DNA of 64,000 nt from Salvia splendens (lineage: Eukaryota; Streptophyta; Magnoliopsida; Lamiales; Lamiaceae). Each line of letters starts with the position of its first letter. The first letter of the stretch is position 1. The stretch is from assembly GCF_004379255.2 (NCBI RefSeq), contig NC_056045.1, positions 4,622,560 through 4,686,559 on the forward strand, given 5' to 3'. The position numbers were made by a program, and so were the translations under genes. Positions 11,981-25,013 of this stretch are shown piece by piece. Under the pieces are notes generated by a model. The model made no database searches and was not told the origin of the DNA. It was given only the letters and a program-made list of their open reading frames with translations.

Positions 11981-12511
11981 TCAAATTTTGACTATCTTCG
12001 CGGCTTTGACCACCGGATTCTCCCTCGCGATCGCCACCCGACCGGCGGTCTTGTAATCGTAGCTGCAGTCGTGGCGATCCGAGTACCGATGATCGGCGCA
12101 GAACAGCTCACCGCACCGGCACCTGAATCCGGTCAATCCGACTCTCCGGCTGCAGCCGGAGCACCGGTTGACTTCTCTTTTCACCGGAGGCGCCGAAGCC
12201 GATAAATCCACCGCCGCGCGATCCTCCTTCAGATCTGCGCTCGTCTCGAGGAGCCTTGGAATCCTCGGCGGCGAGGATCTGACGGACGAGCTGGATCTGA
12301 AGGATTTCTCTCCGAACACGTGGATTTTCGGCTTCGCCACGCCGGAAACCACGGGAACGGCGGAGGCGGAGACCTCCGGCGGCGAGGTGAAGCATTTCTG
12401 GCACAAATTATTCGCGGCAAAATTACCTGGCACGCCGCATTTGACGCAGAGCGAGATGTTCTCAGGTACGACCTTGAACTCGGTCTCCTCCTGCTCTGTC
12501 TTGTGCGCCAT
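11981..12511 (-). CDS. SAP5: A20/AN1 zinc-finger stress-associated protein
   Basis: The product is 176 residues from one exon. The start is the ATG at 12511 (MAHKTEQEETEF), where the family's N-terminus begins. An upstream in-frame ATG at 12622 would add 37 low-complexity residues and is unlikely. The A20 finger is C22-x2-C25-x11-C37-x2-C40. The AN1 finger uses C117, C120, C131, C133, C138, H141, H147 and C149 with the family signature GFRCRCGELFCADHRYSDRH. The C-terminus, REN-PVVKAAKIVKI, matches the SAP5-like group. Family members act in abiotic stress responses, and some have ubiquitin-binding or E3 activity. The linker is Ser/Pro-rich. The gene looks intact. The SAP5 label is by similarity and orthology is not proven. 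Confidence 0.93.
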   Translation of the reverse strand: MAHKTEQEETEFKVVPENISLCVKCGVPGNFAANNLCQKCFTSPPEVSASAVPVVSGVAKPKIHVFGEKSFRSSSSVRSSPPRIPRLLETSADLKEDRAAVDLSASAPPVKREVNRCSGCSRRVGLTGFRCRCGELFCADHRYSDRHDCSYDYKTAGRVAIARENPVVKAAKIVKI

Positions 12512-12847
12512 CGGCGATAAATTTGTGTGATTCGCGTTGAAATGCGAGGAGGGAGAGAGAGAGAGGGAGATTGGAAATTGGGGGCGCTTATTAGAGAGAG
12601 ACGAGGGGCGAGGAGGCTGCAATTTGAAGGGTGATTAAAGTCGGTGGCGTCTCATAATGGCCTCATAGGGACGCGTATTCGACAAGTTGGTGACGGAAAT
12701 ACCCCTCGTGCTTTCTCTAAATGGCGCTAATAGGGAGGTTCTAGATCACTCTGACGTGGCCTTACGTCCATTTTGGGATATTTTATTATTGTGTATACAC
12801 AAAGCATGGTTTTATGCTCCTACCATTTTTTGTTTCATAGTATAATA

Positions 12848-13050
12848 CTCCCTCCGTCCCACTAAAGATGACCCACTTTCCTTTTTGGTTTGTCCCATCC
12901 AAGATGACCCATTACTATAAATGGAAACACCTTTATCTCTACTTTATTCCATCTCTCTTACTTTACTCTCTCCACTTAACACACAAAATAAAACTGCATA
13001 AAACTCCGTGCCGCCCAAGGAAGGGGTCATCTTCCTTGGGACGGAGGGAG
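12848..13050. mobile_element. Stowaway-type MITE
   Basis: Starts CTCCCTCCGTCCCACTAAAG and ends CTTGGGACGGAGGGAG, with TA duplicated on both sides. The interior repeats aagatgaccca, as in the copy at 31765-31959. It lies about 340 bp upstream of the A20/AN1 start codon, in its promoter region. Confidence 0.9.
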
Positions 13051-13052
13051 TA

Positions 13053-14933
13053 CTGTATTTCCATGAAATTAGTTTATGGAGTTGTATTTTCGTGATTCGT
13101 TCACTTAAATTATTTATTTATGATAAAATTTCAATTTTTTTTTCATATTTTACTAATAGTAATATAATGTCTTCAAATAAGATTATTTTTTATATAAAAA
13201 ATAAGTATTTTCTGAAAAAAAATGTTTGGTCGTCGTATATAATTGCTAAGCCAACTTGCCTCGTATTCATAGAGTTAGATTAGTCATTAGTGGGGCTCTA
13301 TTAATTTATCATGGTAATTATTACTGGGTGGCTATTGCAGGATATATTAAATAAATTTGCATTTTGATTCATGTATTTTATTCAAATAAATGATAGCCGT
13401 TTACATTAAATACTTCAGCTGTCGAATTGGTTACCAATGATAGTATTGAAAAAATGAACTTCAATCAAATTTAAATTTTTTATACTATTAATTTAAGTAT
13501 ATTTGATTACAATTACCCTATTAAACTTCATGCAATATGGTTTGTGGTCCAAATTAATGCTAGCGTAGTAGCGTGATTGCCTTTGCCTTCATATTGAAGT
13601 TGACCAAGTCAGCCAGTGTTATTTACTAGGAGCATTATCATTTTTGCTAAAACTGTACATTATTAACTGACATAAATTTGAATACACATGTCTATATTAT
13701 CAAAATTACTACTAGTATTTAATTAAAAGTTCAATATTCAATATCATTTTGACAAATTTGGAATTGATATTCACAATTTAATTAATGATTCATTTAACTA
13801 ATAAAAACATTTCCTTGTAAAACAATACAACTTTGACATTATATTTAAGGGTCCATAGTCATTTAGTATAAAAGTTTGATCAAATTATGATTAGTTCATG
13901 ACGTTCAAATTTGGAATATTAAATCACAAAATATCATTTTTTCCTTAATTATCTCATTCATACACAATATATCATTTTTATAACGTTCAAAGCAATGCGT
14001 TTTATTAAAATAATGTTCCTTTAATTTCTTATTTCTTATAATTTAATTAATATCGTTTTAAGCATGACTAAAAGACTCTGATTTGTATACGAATGAGACA
14101 ATTAAGCAAAACTGAAACTTTATTATTTGATATTTCAATTTCAAGTGTCTACTGACAACTGTTTGATCAAGTTCATGATTTAATTGACTATCATATCTAT
14201 ATCTAATTAGCATTAGGAGTCGCAATGAAGTTCCACTCAAGAAATATCCAAATACTCAAGACATGTTATTTTCTAAATGTATAATTAATAATTAATATCA
14301 TTTCAGTTTGATGTATTATTTTTATATAGTTAAGGGTCAAGATAAAAAATTTCAAGCACAAATCGAAAATAGCCCGAGATTGATAGAGTTGACTCGATAA
14401 CTAATTAAGTTTATTCAATTAACTGAAAATTTCCCTATTATTTTATGTTGTTTATAATATACTTTTGATTTGAAAAATGGGTTGATTTTCTAAAAATTAC
14501 AATAAAAATATTATGAAATAGGAGTCTGTATATGTTAATTGAGCTTGTTCGGTAGGAAAAATAACGCATATATGTTTGAAATTATATGACAAAAAATAAT
14601 ATTTTTATCATATAATTTTAAACATAGATGAATTATCTTTCCTACCAAAACTTGTTAAATTATAAATAATCAACAACCAACACATGTTTTGCCATCACGT
14701 TATTCATTTGTTGTTTTTGTGTTGACGCATGATAAATGAAGTTCAGGAAAATGGAAATAATTCAAAGTAATCGATTATTTATTTTGATGGGTCACTTAAT
14801 TTTGAACTTATTTAAATGCATTTTATCAGTCGAGCCTTTTGCCCATTTTGCCCAAACCAATTTTACAAAATGAACTTCGCTTATTTCTCTCCATTTACAT
14901 GATTTTACGAAACTAAACAAGGGAAACGAAATG
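13053..14933. other. Gene-free AT-rich intergenic region
   Basis: I see no ORF with protein features, no RNA gene and no clear element boundary here. The sequence is strongly AT-rich and ends at the 11-bp repeat ttaaaataaag that flanks the MULE. Confidence 0.6.
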
Positions 14934-15724
14934 TTAAAATAAAGGGGATAACTGCCTTAAAAGTCATGAACTTTGTCCGAATTTTGGTTTTTCCCACGAC
15001 CTTTAAAATTGACGTATAAAGTCACCAACTTTGCCGGGTCGCTGGTATTTCCCAAATTGACCTAACCCTGTGTTTTCCGGCAATTAAAAATCCTATGTGG
15101 CATGCCTGAATGTTGACGTGTCTGGCATCGGAAAATATTGAAACGACGCCGTTTCTTATGGATAAAACGACGTTTAGTCCACCAACATGCAACATTAGGT
15201 TAAAATCAAAACTACAATTAAACCCCAAATCAAACACTCGTCCTTCCTCTCTCGATTCATCCACCCACACCCATTGTCGATTCTCAGAATCAAATTGCGA
15301 TTCATCCTACAAAACTGCTGCAATCCCGATTGTCCTTGAAATCCCGTAACAAGGTAAGACCATAGCTTCATTTTAGGGTTCGATTTAGGGTTCAATTTTA
15401 GGGTTCGTTCGTTTCGTTGAAGATGCGATTGATTTCGTTGGTTTTAGGGGTCGATTTAGGTTTCAATTTTAGGGTTTGCTTGTATTACCTATTTAGGTTT
15501 GAATTTTGAATATGCGATGTTGTGGTTCTCGATTTGTGGTTGGATTGGGCGATTTCGAATGTGCAATTGGCAATGTGTATTTAGGGTTCATGATTGTTGA
15601 AATCCCGAATGTAGATTTTGCAATTTAGATTTGTATTGGTTTTAGGGTTGTGTATAATGTTTCATCCAGAATTAGGGCTCAAGGTTGGACTGGTTTGAAT
15701 GTTCAAATGCGGTTTTGGTGCAGG

Positions 15725-16150
15725 ATGTCCACTTCTTCCCAGCATTCGAGCAGAACTTGGCCGAGGTTTTAGGCAGTGGTCTGTGATCACGGTCTTGAAG
15801 CTGATGTGGTGACATCCAATATGGATGCCAATCCCGGACGACGCTTCTATCGTTGCCAGGTCTGGAAGGAGGTCGATTGCAAATTCTTTCGTTGGATTGA
15901 TGCATCATTGTCACCGAATCAAGAGTACTTCTTTAAAAAATTGAAGCTGGATAGGGACAACGTGCAAAGTGCATTGAGAGATAGAGTTCCTAAGTAGTAT
16001 GCACTTGACGAGAGCCTCCGTTCCAAAACCACTGAAGTTGAAGCACTCCAAGGTGTTGTCGCAGATTTGCATCGTCAAAATCGGAACCTAAAGGTTGTCA
16101 TTTGCATTTTATGTATCGTCATTTGGATATTGTCGCAGCTTAACTTGTAA
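15725..16150 (+). pseudogene. GRF-type zinc-finger ORF of the MULE
   Basis: One frame of 141 codons runs from the ATG at 15725 to TAA at 16150, broken by TAG at codon 16 (15770) and codon 91 (15995). The middle part has the GRF finger: CDHG, then TSNMDANPGRRFYRC, then CKFFRWID. This is a small nucleic-acid-binding module. After it come a charged, probably coiled-coil segment (TTEVEALQGVVADLHRQNRN) and a hydrophobic C-terminal segment (VVICILCIVIWIL) like a tail anchor. This order is usual for small plant GRF proteins. The gene is convergent with the transposase, and only about 220 bp separate the two stop codons. Confidence 0.82.
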
Positions 16151-16368
16151 TGGATGGAACCTGAAACAACACACATATTGTACACATAATAGTTTCGATG
16201 CAACACATGGTAAAATCATAATATTATATCCTGCCTCAAAATAACACCCACGGTTTACACATCATAGTTTGGTGTCCACAAAAAACCATTGTTTTCATCC
16301 AAATACAACTACTTCCCAAGTCGAAATACATTGTTTTTTTTTTCAAATTCAACTAGTTAAATCATGTT

Positions 16369-17571
16369 TCAACCATTGTTGGTGTTGCCTTGTTGCGTGG
16401 GGATTGAGCCATCAACAACTCCACGGCCTCCACCGCAGGCTCCAGTACGGCCTCCACGACCTCCCCTTCTTCCAGCTCTCCCTGTTATTGCGATGGTACT
16501 GTGGTCTGCATTGGATGGTGTCTTCCGAGGCCTTCCCATTTTGGCCTATAAGTTGAGTAAATTGCAATGTTAGTAAACATTGGAACAAAATAGAGCGTAT
16601 GTTGATTCCAACTAGAGTGTAATGCCTTTGGCTTTGGTAAAACTTCAACTGGCTCATTTTTGCAAGTTCTGGAGTTGTGGCCTTCTTGTAAACACTTCTG
16701 GCATGTCATCACACAAATTTTCCTCATTCTATTGGGTCTGGCTGGATCCTTCTCGAATGGGTTCCTCCTTCGCACCTTCTTGGGCCTACCAGACATCTTC
16801 TTCACTGGTGGAGGTACAACCGGGTACCCCTCAGCAGGAGGCCAGAGCTTCTCCCCATTTAATGCTGACAACCCATATCAATAGGCAGACTTGTACTTGC
16901 TCAAGGAGAAGTATTCATGGACATAATCATCCACATTCTGCTTGAGAAAATGAATAGCAGCGCATGCATGGAGACAAGTGATGCCAGTCAAATCCCATTT
17001 CCTACACCCACACTGCCTTAATGAAGGAGTCACTACAAACCTATCGTCAAAGTGACTAACTTCAAATTTCCCCCAACTGCAGGAATGGTAGTACAGTTTC
17101 TACTTTCATAGACCATAGCTTCAATTTTCTTCCCCACCTTTGGACACACATGTGAATTTATCCCAACACTCTCAATGTCTAAACTCTTTCTGTAAAGCCT
17201 CTCATCAGTTTGGTTCTCATTTCATCTAGCATGTCTAACACATGTTTACTCCTTGCCTCCAGAATATAGGCATTGAAACATTCACACACATTGTTCAGTA
17301 TGGCATCAGAGCAATTGTCAGTTGTTAGAAAAGCCTTACAGAATTTGCTTGGGTTCTTGTCCATTAATTCTGCATATGCCTGTCCATCTTCTTTCTCGAG
17401 CTCTCTGCAAGTAATCTCATACTCTTCCATGTAAGTACTTCTAACAAGCTTCCAGAAAAGCTGCTTCAAAAGTGGACCTTTGTGAGTTTTTTTCCAGTTT
17501 GCATAGATATGCCTTGCACAGTTTCTATGCTCAGCCAATGGAAGTAGACTCTGTACTGCATTTTCAAGTCC
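16369..17571 (-). pseudogene. MULE transposase, C-terminal part (exon 3)
   Basis: This exon begins after an AG acceptor at 17573-17572 with GLENAVQSLLPLAEHRNCAR, which continues the transposase core from the segment at 26611-28718. Further on are a SWIM zinc finger (CGCRKWDLTGITCLHACAA, about 17010-16950) and a CCHC knuckle (CQKCLQEGHNSRTC, about 16700-16655). Last comes a Gly/Arg-rich tail ending NTNNG at 16369. All are usual at the C-terminus of MURA-type transposases. Frame breaks occur near 17182 and 17085, and an in-frame TGA lies near 16880. The part from about 16620 to 16555 does not fit the protein and may be a further intron. Confidence 0.85.
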
Positions 17572-17648
17572 CTATCAAGCAACATTGTAAGTGTCAACAT
17601 AACAAAGCCCACAATAAATCACAAATTAGACTGCATAACAGATAAGTG

Positions 17649-19113
17649 TGTTAGGGTTTTGTATACTAGAAATCACCTTTCGAGTGATTGGATACTGTAA
17701 AACTCTAATGGTTATTTTCCAATAAATGCAACAGATTATTTTTGTCATAATGTTGTTATGTTTTACATTTAATGGTTGTTTATTGCATATTTAAATGTAT
17801 GAGCAAACGTAACAAAGTCTAAGTCTTTGTTTTAGTAGATCGGTTGTGGGCGTCGTCCAATTTAAGGTAACACGGTTAGTTCTAAGCAAAGAAAAATAAG
17901 AATTTCACAACCTAGATAGGCCTAGACTACCTATCGCGAAAGGTTGCAATGTCAGTCCGATTATTTCTAAACCTTATTGAAATAAGATGACGTTGGTGTG
18001 GTATAACACTGAATGGATCTAACAGCAAGACGAGTCTTTATGCTATCTACTGAAAGACGAGGTCTTGAGAATTAATTTCTTAATCAATGTACGTTAGCAT
18101 TGAGCATACGATATTGAGTATCCACTACTTTGACTTACCAAAGGTGCGGGTTTTTCATAACCCAACGATCAAGGTATATTGGGTAGTGGTGATCATTATC
18201 TAGAGGTGCTAGGATTGCTATTATATTGAAACGTGCGCGAGGAGAGTCTCGTTTGATAACATCCACAAGAGGAGCTCGAAACGAGGTTTTATTATTCGGA
18301 ACCTAGCTAGTTGGAGTTTGATTACTCTATGAATAATAAATAAGAGTTTCTTGCTAAGTCCACTCTTGGAATTCGAAATATGTTAATTAATTAAGTCTAT
18401 AGCAGACATTAATTAATTAATGGATGTTTCCATCTTAAGCGCGGGAAATAAATCAAATACAATTAAAGGAAACCCGGAATACTTGTAATTTCGGATTTGG
18501 AAGGCAGTGCAATATTACTTCTGTAGTGGCTGCTCGTAATATTCCAATATAAGCTTATATTAAATTGTGGGTTCAATTTAATTAGTAAAAAGCAAATTGG
18601 GTGAGGCCTGTTCCAGATTCTTCCTTAGATCCCTGACTGGGCCCAATATGTGACTTAAATAAATAGGAGAATAAAGGAGACAGAAAACACAACAATTATT
18701 TTGTCAAATTTCGTCCTCCCTCTAAAGAGTGATTTTCAAAAATTGTGCTCTCCTCCGTGAGCTGAGTTCTGTCTTCCATTATTCGAGTCCTAGTACGTTG
18801 GTGAGATTTGCACACACAAATATCAGCGTATAGTCCGGGACACCAGTCAGAAGATCCGAGGTCTTGTATTGAAGATCTTCACGTGGAGACGGAGCAAGCC
18901 ATCATCGATTCTTGATTGAATCAACGAGGTAAATTGGCTAATTCCGTAGGAAGCATGTTTTAGGAATTTTATGTGCTAAAGCATGTTTTAATTCAAGTTA
19001 TGAGCATGATACATGTGATAATTACGCGAATAGATTTTGTCTAAATAATCTGCTAAATAGATCAAATTCATGTGATCTATTTTGTCCGCACGCTTCCGCT
19101 GCCAGCCCCTTCA
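17649..19113 (+). repeat. Copia 5' LTR
   Basis: Starts TGTTAGGGTTTTGTATACTA and ends GCTGCCAGCCCCTTCA (TG...CA). It is 1465 bp and matches 25126-26591 nearly base for base. The promoter and polyadenylation signals should be in this repeat; I did not pin them to single bases. Confidence 0.97.
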
Positions 19114-19115
19114 GT

Positions 19116-19128
19116 TGGTATCAGAGCC
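19116..19128 (+). other. Copia primer binding site
   Basis: TGGTATCAGAGCC begins two bases after the LTR end. It is the usual plant copia PBS, complementary to the 3' end of initiator tRNA-Met. Confidence 0.93.
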
Positions 19129-19514
19129 AGTCTTTGGCTCTGATTATTTGGATTTAAATTTCGCGAAATTCATGTATGCATGTATTATTTGATTGCGAAG
19201 CATGTTCTTGGTGTTTTGTTTAATTAATTATGCATGATGAACTCAAGAACTATCGAATCAAAGAACTTGAATTGCTCGAACGCACCATGTGCGATCGAGA
19301 TAGGGATGTCGAGACAGTGGGAGCCGGGAGCCGTGATCACGGGGCGACGCGCAAACGAAGGGGGACTCGTGCGCGCCGCCGGCCGAGACCACACGCACCA
19401 GACGGAACCCGGGTCAAGGTCGACACGGCGGTGACTGGCGCGGAGTGGTGGCTCGTCCGAGAGCCACCGAGACACCGCGAGACACCGGGCCGAACCCTAG
19501 GCGGAAGGTCCGAG

Positions 19515-19769
19515 CTGGCCGAGAGCGGGCGCGCCACCGTGCGCGCCGCTGGCCGAGAGCTCGCGACACCCGACGGCTCGGAGGGTCGAGCCGGGCGCCG
19601 AGACGCTGGCCGAGAGGCGCGCGCCACCGCGCGCGCGCCTGGCCGAGAAGTGTCGGCACCCGACGAGCCGAGACGCCGAGACAGGCGTCGAGCAGCTGGC
19701 CGAGAGGCGCGTGTCGCCGTGTGCGCGCCTAGCCGAAAAGCTGCGACACCCGACGAGCCAGGCGGCTGA
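19515..19769 (+). repeat. GC-rich ~90-bp tandem repeat in copia leader
   Basis: Units begin ctggccgaga at 19515, 19606 and 19696 (periods 91 and 90). Each includes a gcgcgccaccgtgcgcg-like block and a gcgacacccgacg-like block. There are about 2.8 units. Base composition is very unlike the AT-rich sequence on either side. Confidence 0.85.
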
Positions 19770-19980
19770 GACGCTGGGGCGCCACCTGCGCGCCGGTGTC
19801 CGAGACGCTGCATGCGTCGTGATTCGACGACGAATTCGTCGGATCTTCGTCGTTCATCGTTCGTTCGAACCTCGTACGATGAGATAACGATGAAAGATTA
19901 TTTTAATGATTATTTAATTATTTTATTAAAAGATATCATTAAAATATTATTATTTAATGGAAATAAAATCTTTCTGGAAG

Positions 19981-20201
19981 ATTTACCTAGATTTTAGGAA
20001 TATTTTTATTATTATCTATATCTGTGGAAATAAATAATATTATTTTATTCCTATATGATATAGATGAGAATAATTTAATAGTTTCCTAATATTTATCTAG
20101 ATTTAAGGAATATTTTTATTATTTTCTATATCTATGGAAATAAATAATAATATTTTGATTCCTAGATGATATGGATGAGAATAATTTAATAGTTTCATAA
20201 T
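19981..20201 (+). repeat. AT-rich ~110-bp tandem repeat in copia leader
   Basis: Two units (19981-20090 and 20091-20201) share atttatctag, aggaatatttttattatt, ggaaataaataat and gatgagaataatttaatagt. The join lies within homologous sequence. Confidence 0.85.
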
Positions 20202-20586
20202 ATTTATATATCTAAGATCCTAAAAGGGATAGATATGTATGAATACATTAAATAATGAAATATCTCTTCCTAATCTTGAATATGGAATTAATTTTCATGT
20301 CTTATTAAGAATTAAATAATTTGTTTATTTTAGATATACCTTATAGTAGACATGAATAAGCATTATATTCTAGAACAATAATTTCCTAAAGGAAGATACC
20401 AATTAATAAAAGATTTAATTATCCAGTAGATTAAATACCAACAGAATTTAATTAAGCCTTAAACTGCCTCAAGGCTAAGGATAATTAAAGTAAAACCATA
20501 ACCCAAAATATCTAAGCTATAATTACGAACTCAACGTTTGTATATGGTCTCCATCAATTGGTCTGCAATTTATGAAGCATTTTTCT

Positions 20587-20736
20587 AATATTATCGCCAC
20601 CTGCTCTGTGGGGACAATAATCCTAAGAAAATAGCAAGTTCATGAGGGCGGACTTCTCAAATATAAATAGTATGAACTAGAATGTAGTTTCCAATATTAT
20701 CGCCACCTGCTCTGTGGGGACAATAATCCTAAGAAA
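20587..20736 (+). repeat. 44-bp direct repeat in copia leader
   Basis: An identical 44-bp block, starting aatattatcgccacctgctc and ending atcctaagaaa, occurs at 20587-20630 and 20693-20736, spaced 106 bp. Exact identity inside otherwise diverged DNA suggests recent duplication or constraint. Confidence 0.9.
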
Positions 20737-21095
20737 CTGCGAGATTCAGAAGTTCACACAGGATTTATGAGATAGCTTGATCTTGTTAGCAGCACACAAG
20801 CATTGTTATGGGAGTGTGTTGTAGAAATGAGACTCTGTAATGCTAAATTCGGTGGTCTTGCTTAGGCAACATTAGGCGGCCATGCCACTCTGTGGTCTCT
20901 GGACTATTCGTCGGTGTTGTGACCAGTAAAATTGTAAGATTTTAATGCGTATTGACTTCCTCTGGAGGGTACAAAATTTTAATTTTACAGTTGTAAGATT
21001 TTGAAAAGTTTTATGGTTAATCTAATCAAACTTCTTACATAAGTTTATGACAATAGTAAAATACTCTGTTTTGCAGTGCAAATCAAATCGTCAAT

Positions 21096-24000
21096 ATGTC
21101 ATTCAATCCTCTTTCCGCAATTCTCAAAGAAAATAAACTCGAGGGCCAAAATTACATAGAATGGAAACAAAATTTGGACATCGTTCTCACAGCAGATGAG
21201 TACATCTTTGTGCTCACCACCCCGCGACCTCCAGTGCCGGCGGCTACCGCTGCGGCAGGAGTCAGAGATGCACACAGACGGTGGCATAAGACGAATGAGA
21301 TGGCTAAGTGCTACATGTTGGCATCTATATCTTCAGTATTCAAGCATCAGCATTCAGCCATGGAAACAGCCGCCGAGATTATGCAGAATCTCAAAAATCT
21401 TTTTGGTCAGAATCGAACGGCGAAGTCTCAAGCCTTTCGGAGTATCATGTCGAAGACAATGAAGGAAGGCTCATCTGTGAGGGACCATGTCCTCGAGATG
21501 ATGGGCCACCTCAACCAAATTGAGGTCTTGGGAGGGACGATCGATCTCGAGTCCCAGGTGACTATCATCCTTCAAAGTCTTCCCCCTAGCTTCCAACAGT
21601 TCAAGCTCAACTTCGAGATGAACAAAAGGAATTACACCTTGGCAGAGTTGTTGACTGAACTTCAGTCGGCAGAGGACCTTATGGTCCAGGCTAAGGCGGC
21701 CATGATAACTTCGGCGCCTCGTTCCTCTGGCTTAAAGCCTAGCAAAGGAAAAAGGGAGGCACCGAACTCAGGACCGGCCAAGATAGCTAAGGGAAAGAAG
21801 AAGAAGAGGGCTAACAAGAAGCCCACGGAAAAGTGTTTCAAGTGTGGAGAAAAGGGGCATTGAAAGCCAGACTGTCCTAAACGGGGCAAGGCTACAGGTA
21901 TGCACCAAGCTCTAGTTGTCGAGTCTTGTTTGACTTCGACATCAATTTGCACTTGGGTTATTGACACAGGAGCCACTGATCATATTTGTTTTGATCCTGA
22001 CTTAATGCAGGTGACAAGACGGCTACATGATCGTGAGATCGAAGTCCAGCTGGGCGACGCTAACAAAGTGGCGGCCGTTGCAGTGGGAGACATTTATTTG
22101 CGTTTTAGTAGTGATAGATTTTTTATTTTGAAGAATGTTTTGTTGATACCTTCTTTTAGAAGAAATTTAATTTCAGTTTCTAAATTGGTTTATGATGGAT
22201 ATTCGATTTCTTTTAATGACAACTGCGTTATTAAGAAATATGGTTCTTATATCTGTCGTGGTATCATGAAAAACAATCTGTACACAATCACTTCTACACA
22301 GTTTAATAATCGCAAATCAGAACTCAATACAACATCGAAAATTTCAAAGAAACGAAAAGAACCTTCAAATTCAATGAACGAAACGTACTTGTGGCACCTT
22401 AGACTTGGTCATGCCAATGAAAGGAGGATCCATTCTCTTGTTCAACAAGATCTTATCAAAGGTCTAGAGGAGGAACCTTTTCATAAGTGTGAGTCATGCT
22501 TAGAAGGCAAGATGACCAAGAGGCCTTTTAAGGCTAAGGGCAATAGGTCCAAGGAAGTACTTGAGCTCGTTCATTCCGATGTATGTGGACCAATGTCAAC
22601 TGAGGCAAGAGGTGGTTTTCGATACTTCATCACATTTATTGATGACTTCTCGAAAATTGGATATGTCTACTTGATGCGTCACAAGTTAGAGTCTTTTGAC
22701 AAGTTTAAAGACTTTAAGACTCTTGTGGAGAAGTATCATGGGAAGAATATCAAATGCCTACGATCCGATCGTGGAGGCGAATACCTCAATGCCGAATTTT
22801 TGGACTACTTATCGGAAGTGGGAATTCAATCCCAACTGACTGCGCCGGGCACGCCCCAGCAGAACGGCGTGGCTGAAAGAAGGAACAGGACCTTATTAAA
22901 CATGGTTCGATCGATGATGAGTTATGCACGTCTGCCTATTTCATTTTGGGGACATGCCTTGCTTTCCGCAAGTCACATTTTAGACAATTTACCATCAAAA
23001 TCCGTACCTAAAACTCCATATGAGTTTTGGACTGGGCGTAAGCCCAATCTAGCACATCTCAAGGTTTGGGGTTGCCCGGCTCATGTATTGGAAAAGGGTC
23101 CAACTAAGCTAGGATCTAGGACGGAGGTATGTTTGTTTATAGGTTACCCCAAAGGAACGAAAGGTTATGAATTCTTTAGTCTCCGAGATAAGAAAGTCAT
23201 TGTGAGCACTCACGCGACATTCTTAGAGGAAGACTATGTAATGAATCATAAACCCAGCAGTGAAGTGGCTCTTGATGAGCTAACTTCAGTCACAAGTTCC
23301 ATTAACCAAGAACAAGTACCAAGTGTACAAACAATTCCCGAAACTTTAACTTCTACTCAAAATATTGTAGTGCCGCGCCGCAGTGGGAAGGTCTCACATG
23401 AGCCCGATAGATACATTGGTTTGGGAGAATCTATGGATCACTCATCGGACAACAATGTATTAGATCCCTGGAACTTTGCGGAGGCGCAGACAGATATCGA
23501 TCATTGCGAATGGGTAAAAGCAATGGATTCGGAACTACAATCTATGATAGACAAAGACGTCTACGATTTGTCCGTCCTACCCGAAGGTTGTACTGCCATT
23601 GGGAGCAAGTGGATATATAAACGTAAACGTGGACCCGATGGACGAGTTAAAGTCTTCAAAGCAAGACTAGTGGCCAAGGGGTATACCCAAAAGGAAGGCA
23701 TCGATTATGATGAGACCTTCTCCCCAATGGCCATGCTCAAATCGATCCGGATACTGTTGTCTATTGCAGCTTATATGGATTGGGATGTATGTCAGATGGA
23801 CGTTAAGACTGCATTTCTAAACGGCAGTCTTGAGGAGACCATCTACATGGAACAACCCGAAGGATATGCCATAAAGGGCAAAGAACACATGGTTTGGAAG
23901 CTTAAGAAGGCCATTTATGGCCTCAAGCAAGCATCCAGATCGTGGAACCAATGTTTCGATCAAACTGTTTGCAAGTTTGGATTCGAAAAGTGCCCAAGTG

Positions 24001-25013
24001 AGAGCTGCGTGTATAAGAAAGTTGATAAGGGGAATGTGGTGTTCTTAGTTTTATATGTAGATGACATTCTTCTAATTGGAAACAATAAAAAGATGTTGTC
24101 ATCAGTTCGAACATGGTTATCAAACCAGTTCGAGATGAAGGATATGGGAGACGCGGGACACATCCTCGGGATCAAGGTTCTTCGGAATCGAGAGAAGAAG
24201 ATGTTGTGCTTATCTCAAGAATCTTACATCGAAACAGTACTTAGTCGTTTTAGCATGCAGGACGCCAAGAAAGGTTTCTTACCTTTTAGACATGACATCC
24301 ATTTATCTCAAGAGATGTGCCCTAAAATGCCGTCTGAGATACAAGCAATGAGAAGGATTCCATATGCTTCGGCAGTTGGAAGTCTCATGTATGCTATGCT
24401 TTGTACTAGACCAGATATTTGCTTTGCTGTTGGCATGGTGGCAAGATATTAGTCGAATCCAGGCCAAGGACATTGGACTACCGTAAAGAACATACTCAAG
24501 TACCTTAAACGGACTAAGGACTATGCTCTAGTTTACAATGCAGTCGAGCTATGTCCTTTGGGATATACTGACTCAGACTTTCAAGCTGATCAGGACTCGA
24601 GAAAATCTACTTCAGGATATGTGTTCACCTTAGGAGGTGGAGCCGTAATTTGGAAGAGTGTGAAGCAGAAATGCATCGCGGACTCGACCATGGAAGCCGA
24701 GTATGTGGCCACATCAGAGGCTGCAAAAGAGGCTGTATGGTTAAAGAACTTCCTTATGGATTTAGGTGTGGTTTCGAATCTGCCCAAGAGCATCACTATT
24801 TATTGTGACAATTCTGGTGCTGTGGCAAACTCGAAAGAACCAAAAGCTCACAAAGCGAGCAAACACATAGAGCGGAAGTATCATATCATTAGAGATATAG
24901 TGCAGAGAGGAGACATAAAAGTGGTCAAGATTGCGTCAGAGAACAACCTGACATATCCTTTTACAAAGGCTTTGGCGGTAAAACCGTTCGAGTGCCACAT
25001 TGAAGGGATGTGA
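21096..25013 (+). pseudogene. Copia Gag-Pol polyprotein with two in-frame stops
   Basis: One frame of about 1305 codons carries the whole polyprotein. Gag starts MSFNPLSAILKENKLEGQ. The zinc knuckle CFKCGEKGH is cut by TGA at 21861-21863 (codon 256) before its last cysteine. The protease motif WVIDTGATDH lies near 21955. The GAG-pre-integrase motif LWHLRLGHANE lies near 22390. The integrase DDE region runs from SDVCGP (about 22578) through SDRGGEY to QQNGVAERRNR (about 22905). Reverse transcriptase includes MDVKTAFLNG and YVDD (24054-24065). RNase H includes STMEAEYVA. A second stop, TAG, is at 24450-24452 between RT and RNase H. The frame is otherwise open. The order PR-IN-RT-RH is the Ty1/copia order. 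Confidence 0.95.

Larger units (their letters stand above)
19129..21095 (+). other. Copia leader region with three repeat blocks
   Basis: This 2-kb stretch between PBS and gag has no protein I recognise. It contains a GC-rich ~90-bp tandem repeat (19515-19769), an AT-rich ~110-bp tandem repeat (19981-20201) and a 44-bp direct repeat (20587-20630 and 20693-20736). ORFs in the GC-rich part translate to Arg/Ala-rich low complexity in several frames and look compositional. Confidence 0.75.

Noticed and set aside
19230..19813. Long ORFs in the copia leader (179 codons plus, 158 codons minus)
   Set aside because: Several frames on both strands are open because of the GC-rich tandem repeat. The products are Arg/Ala-rich low complexity and no start context or family supports them.
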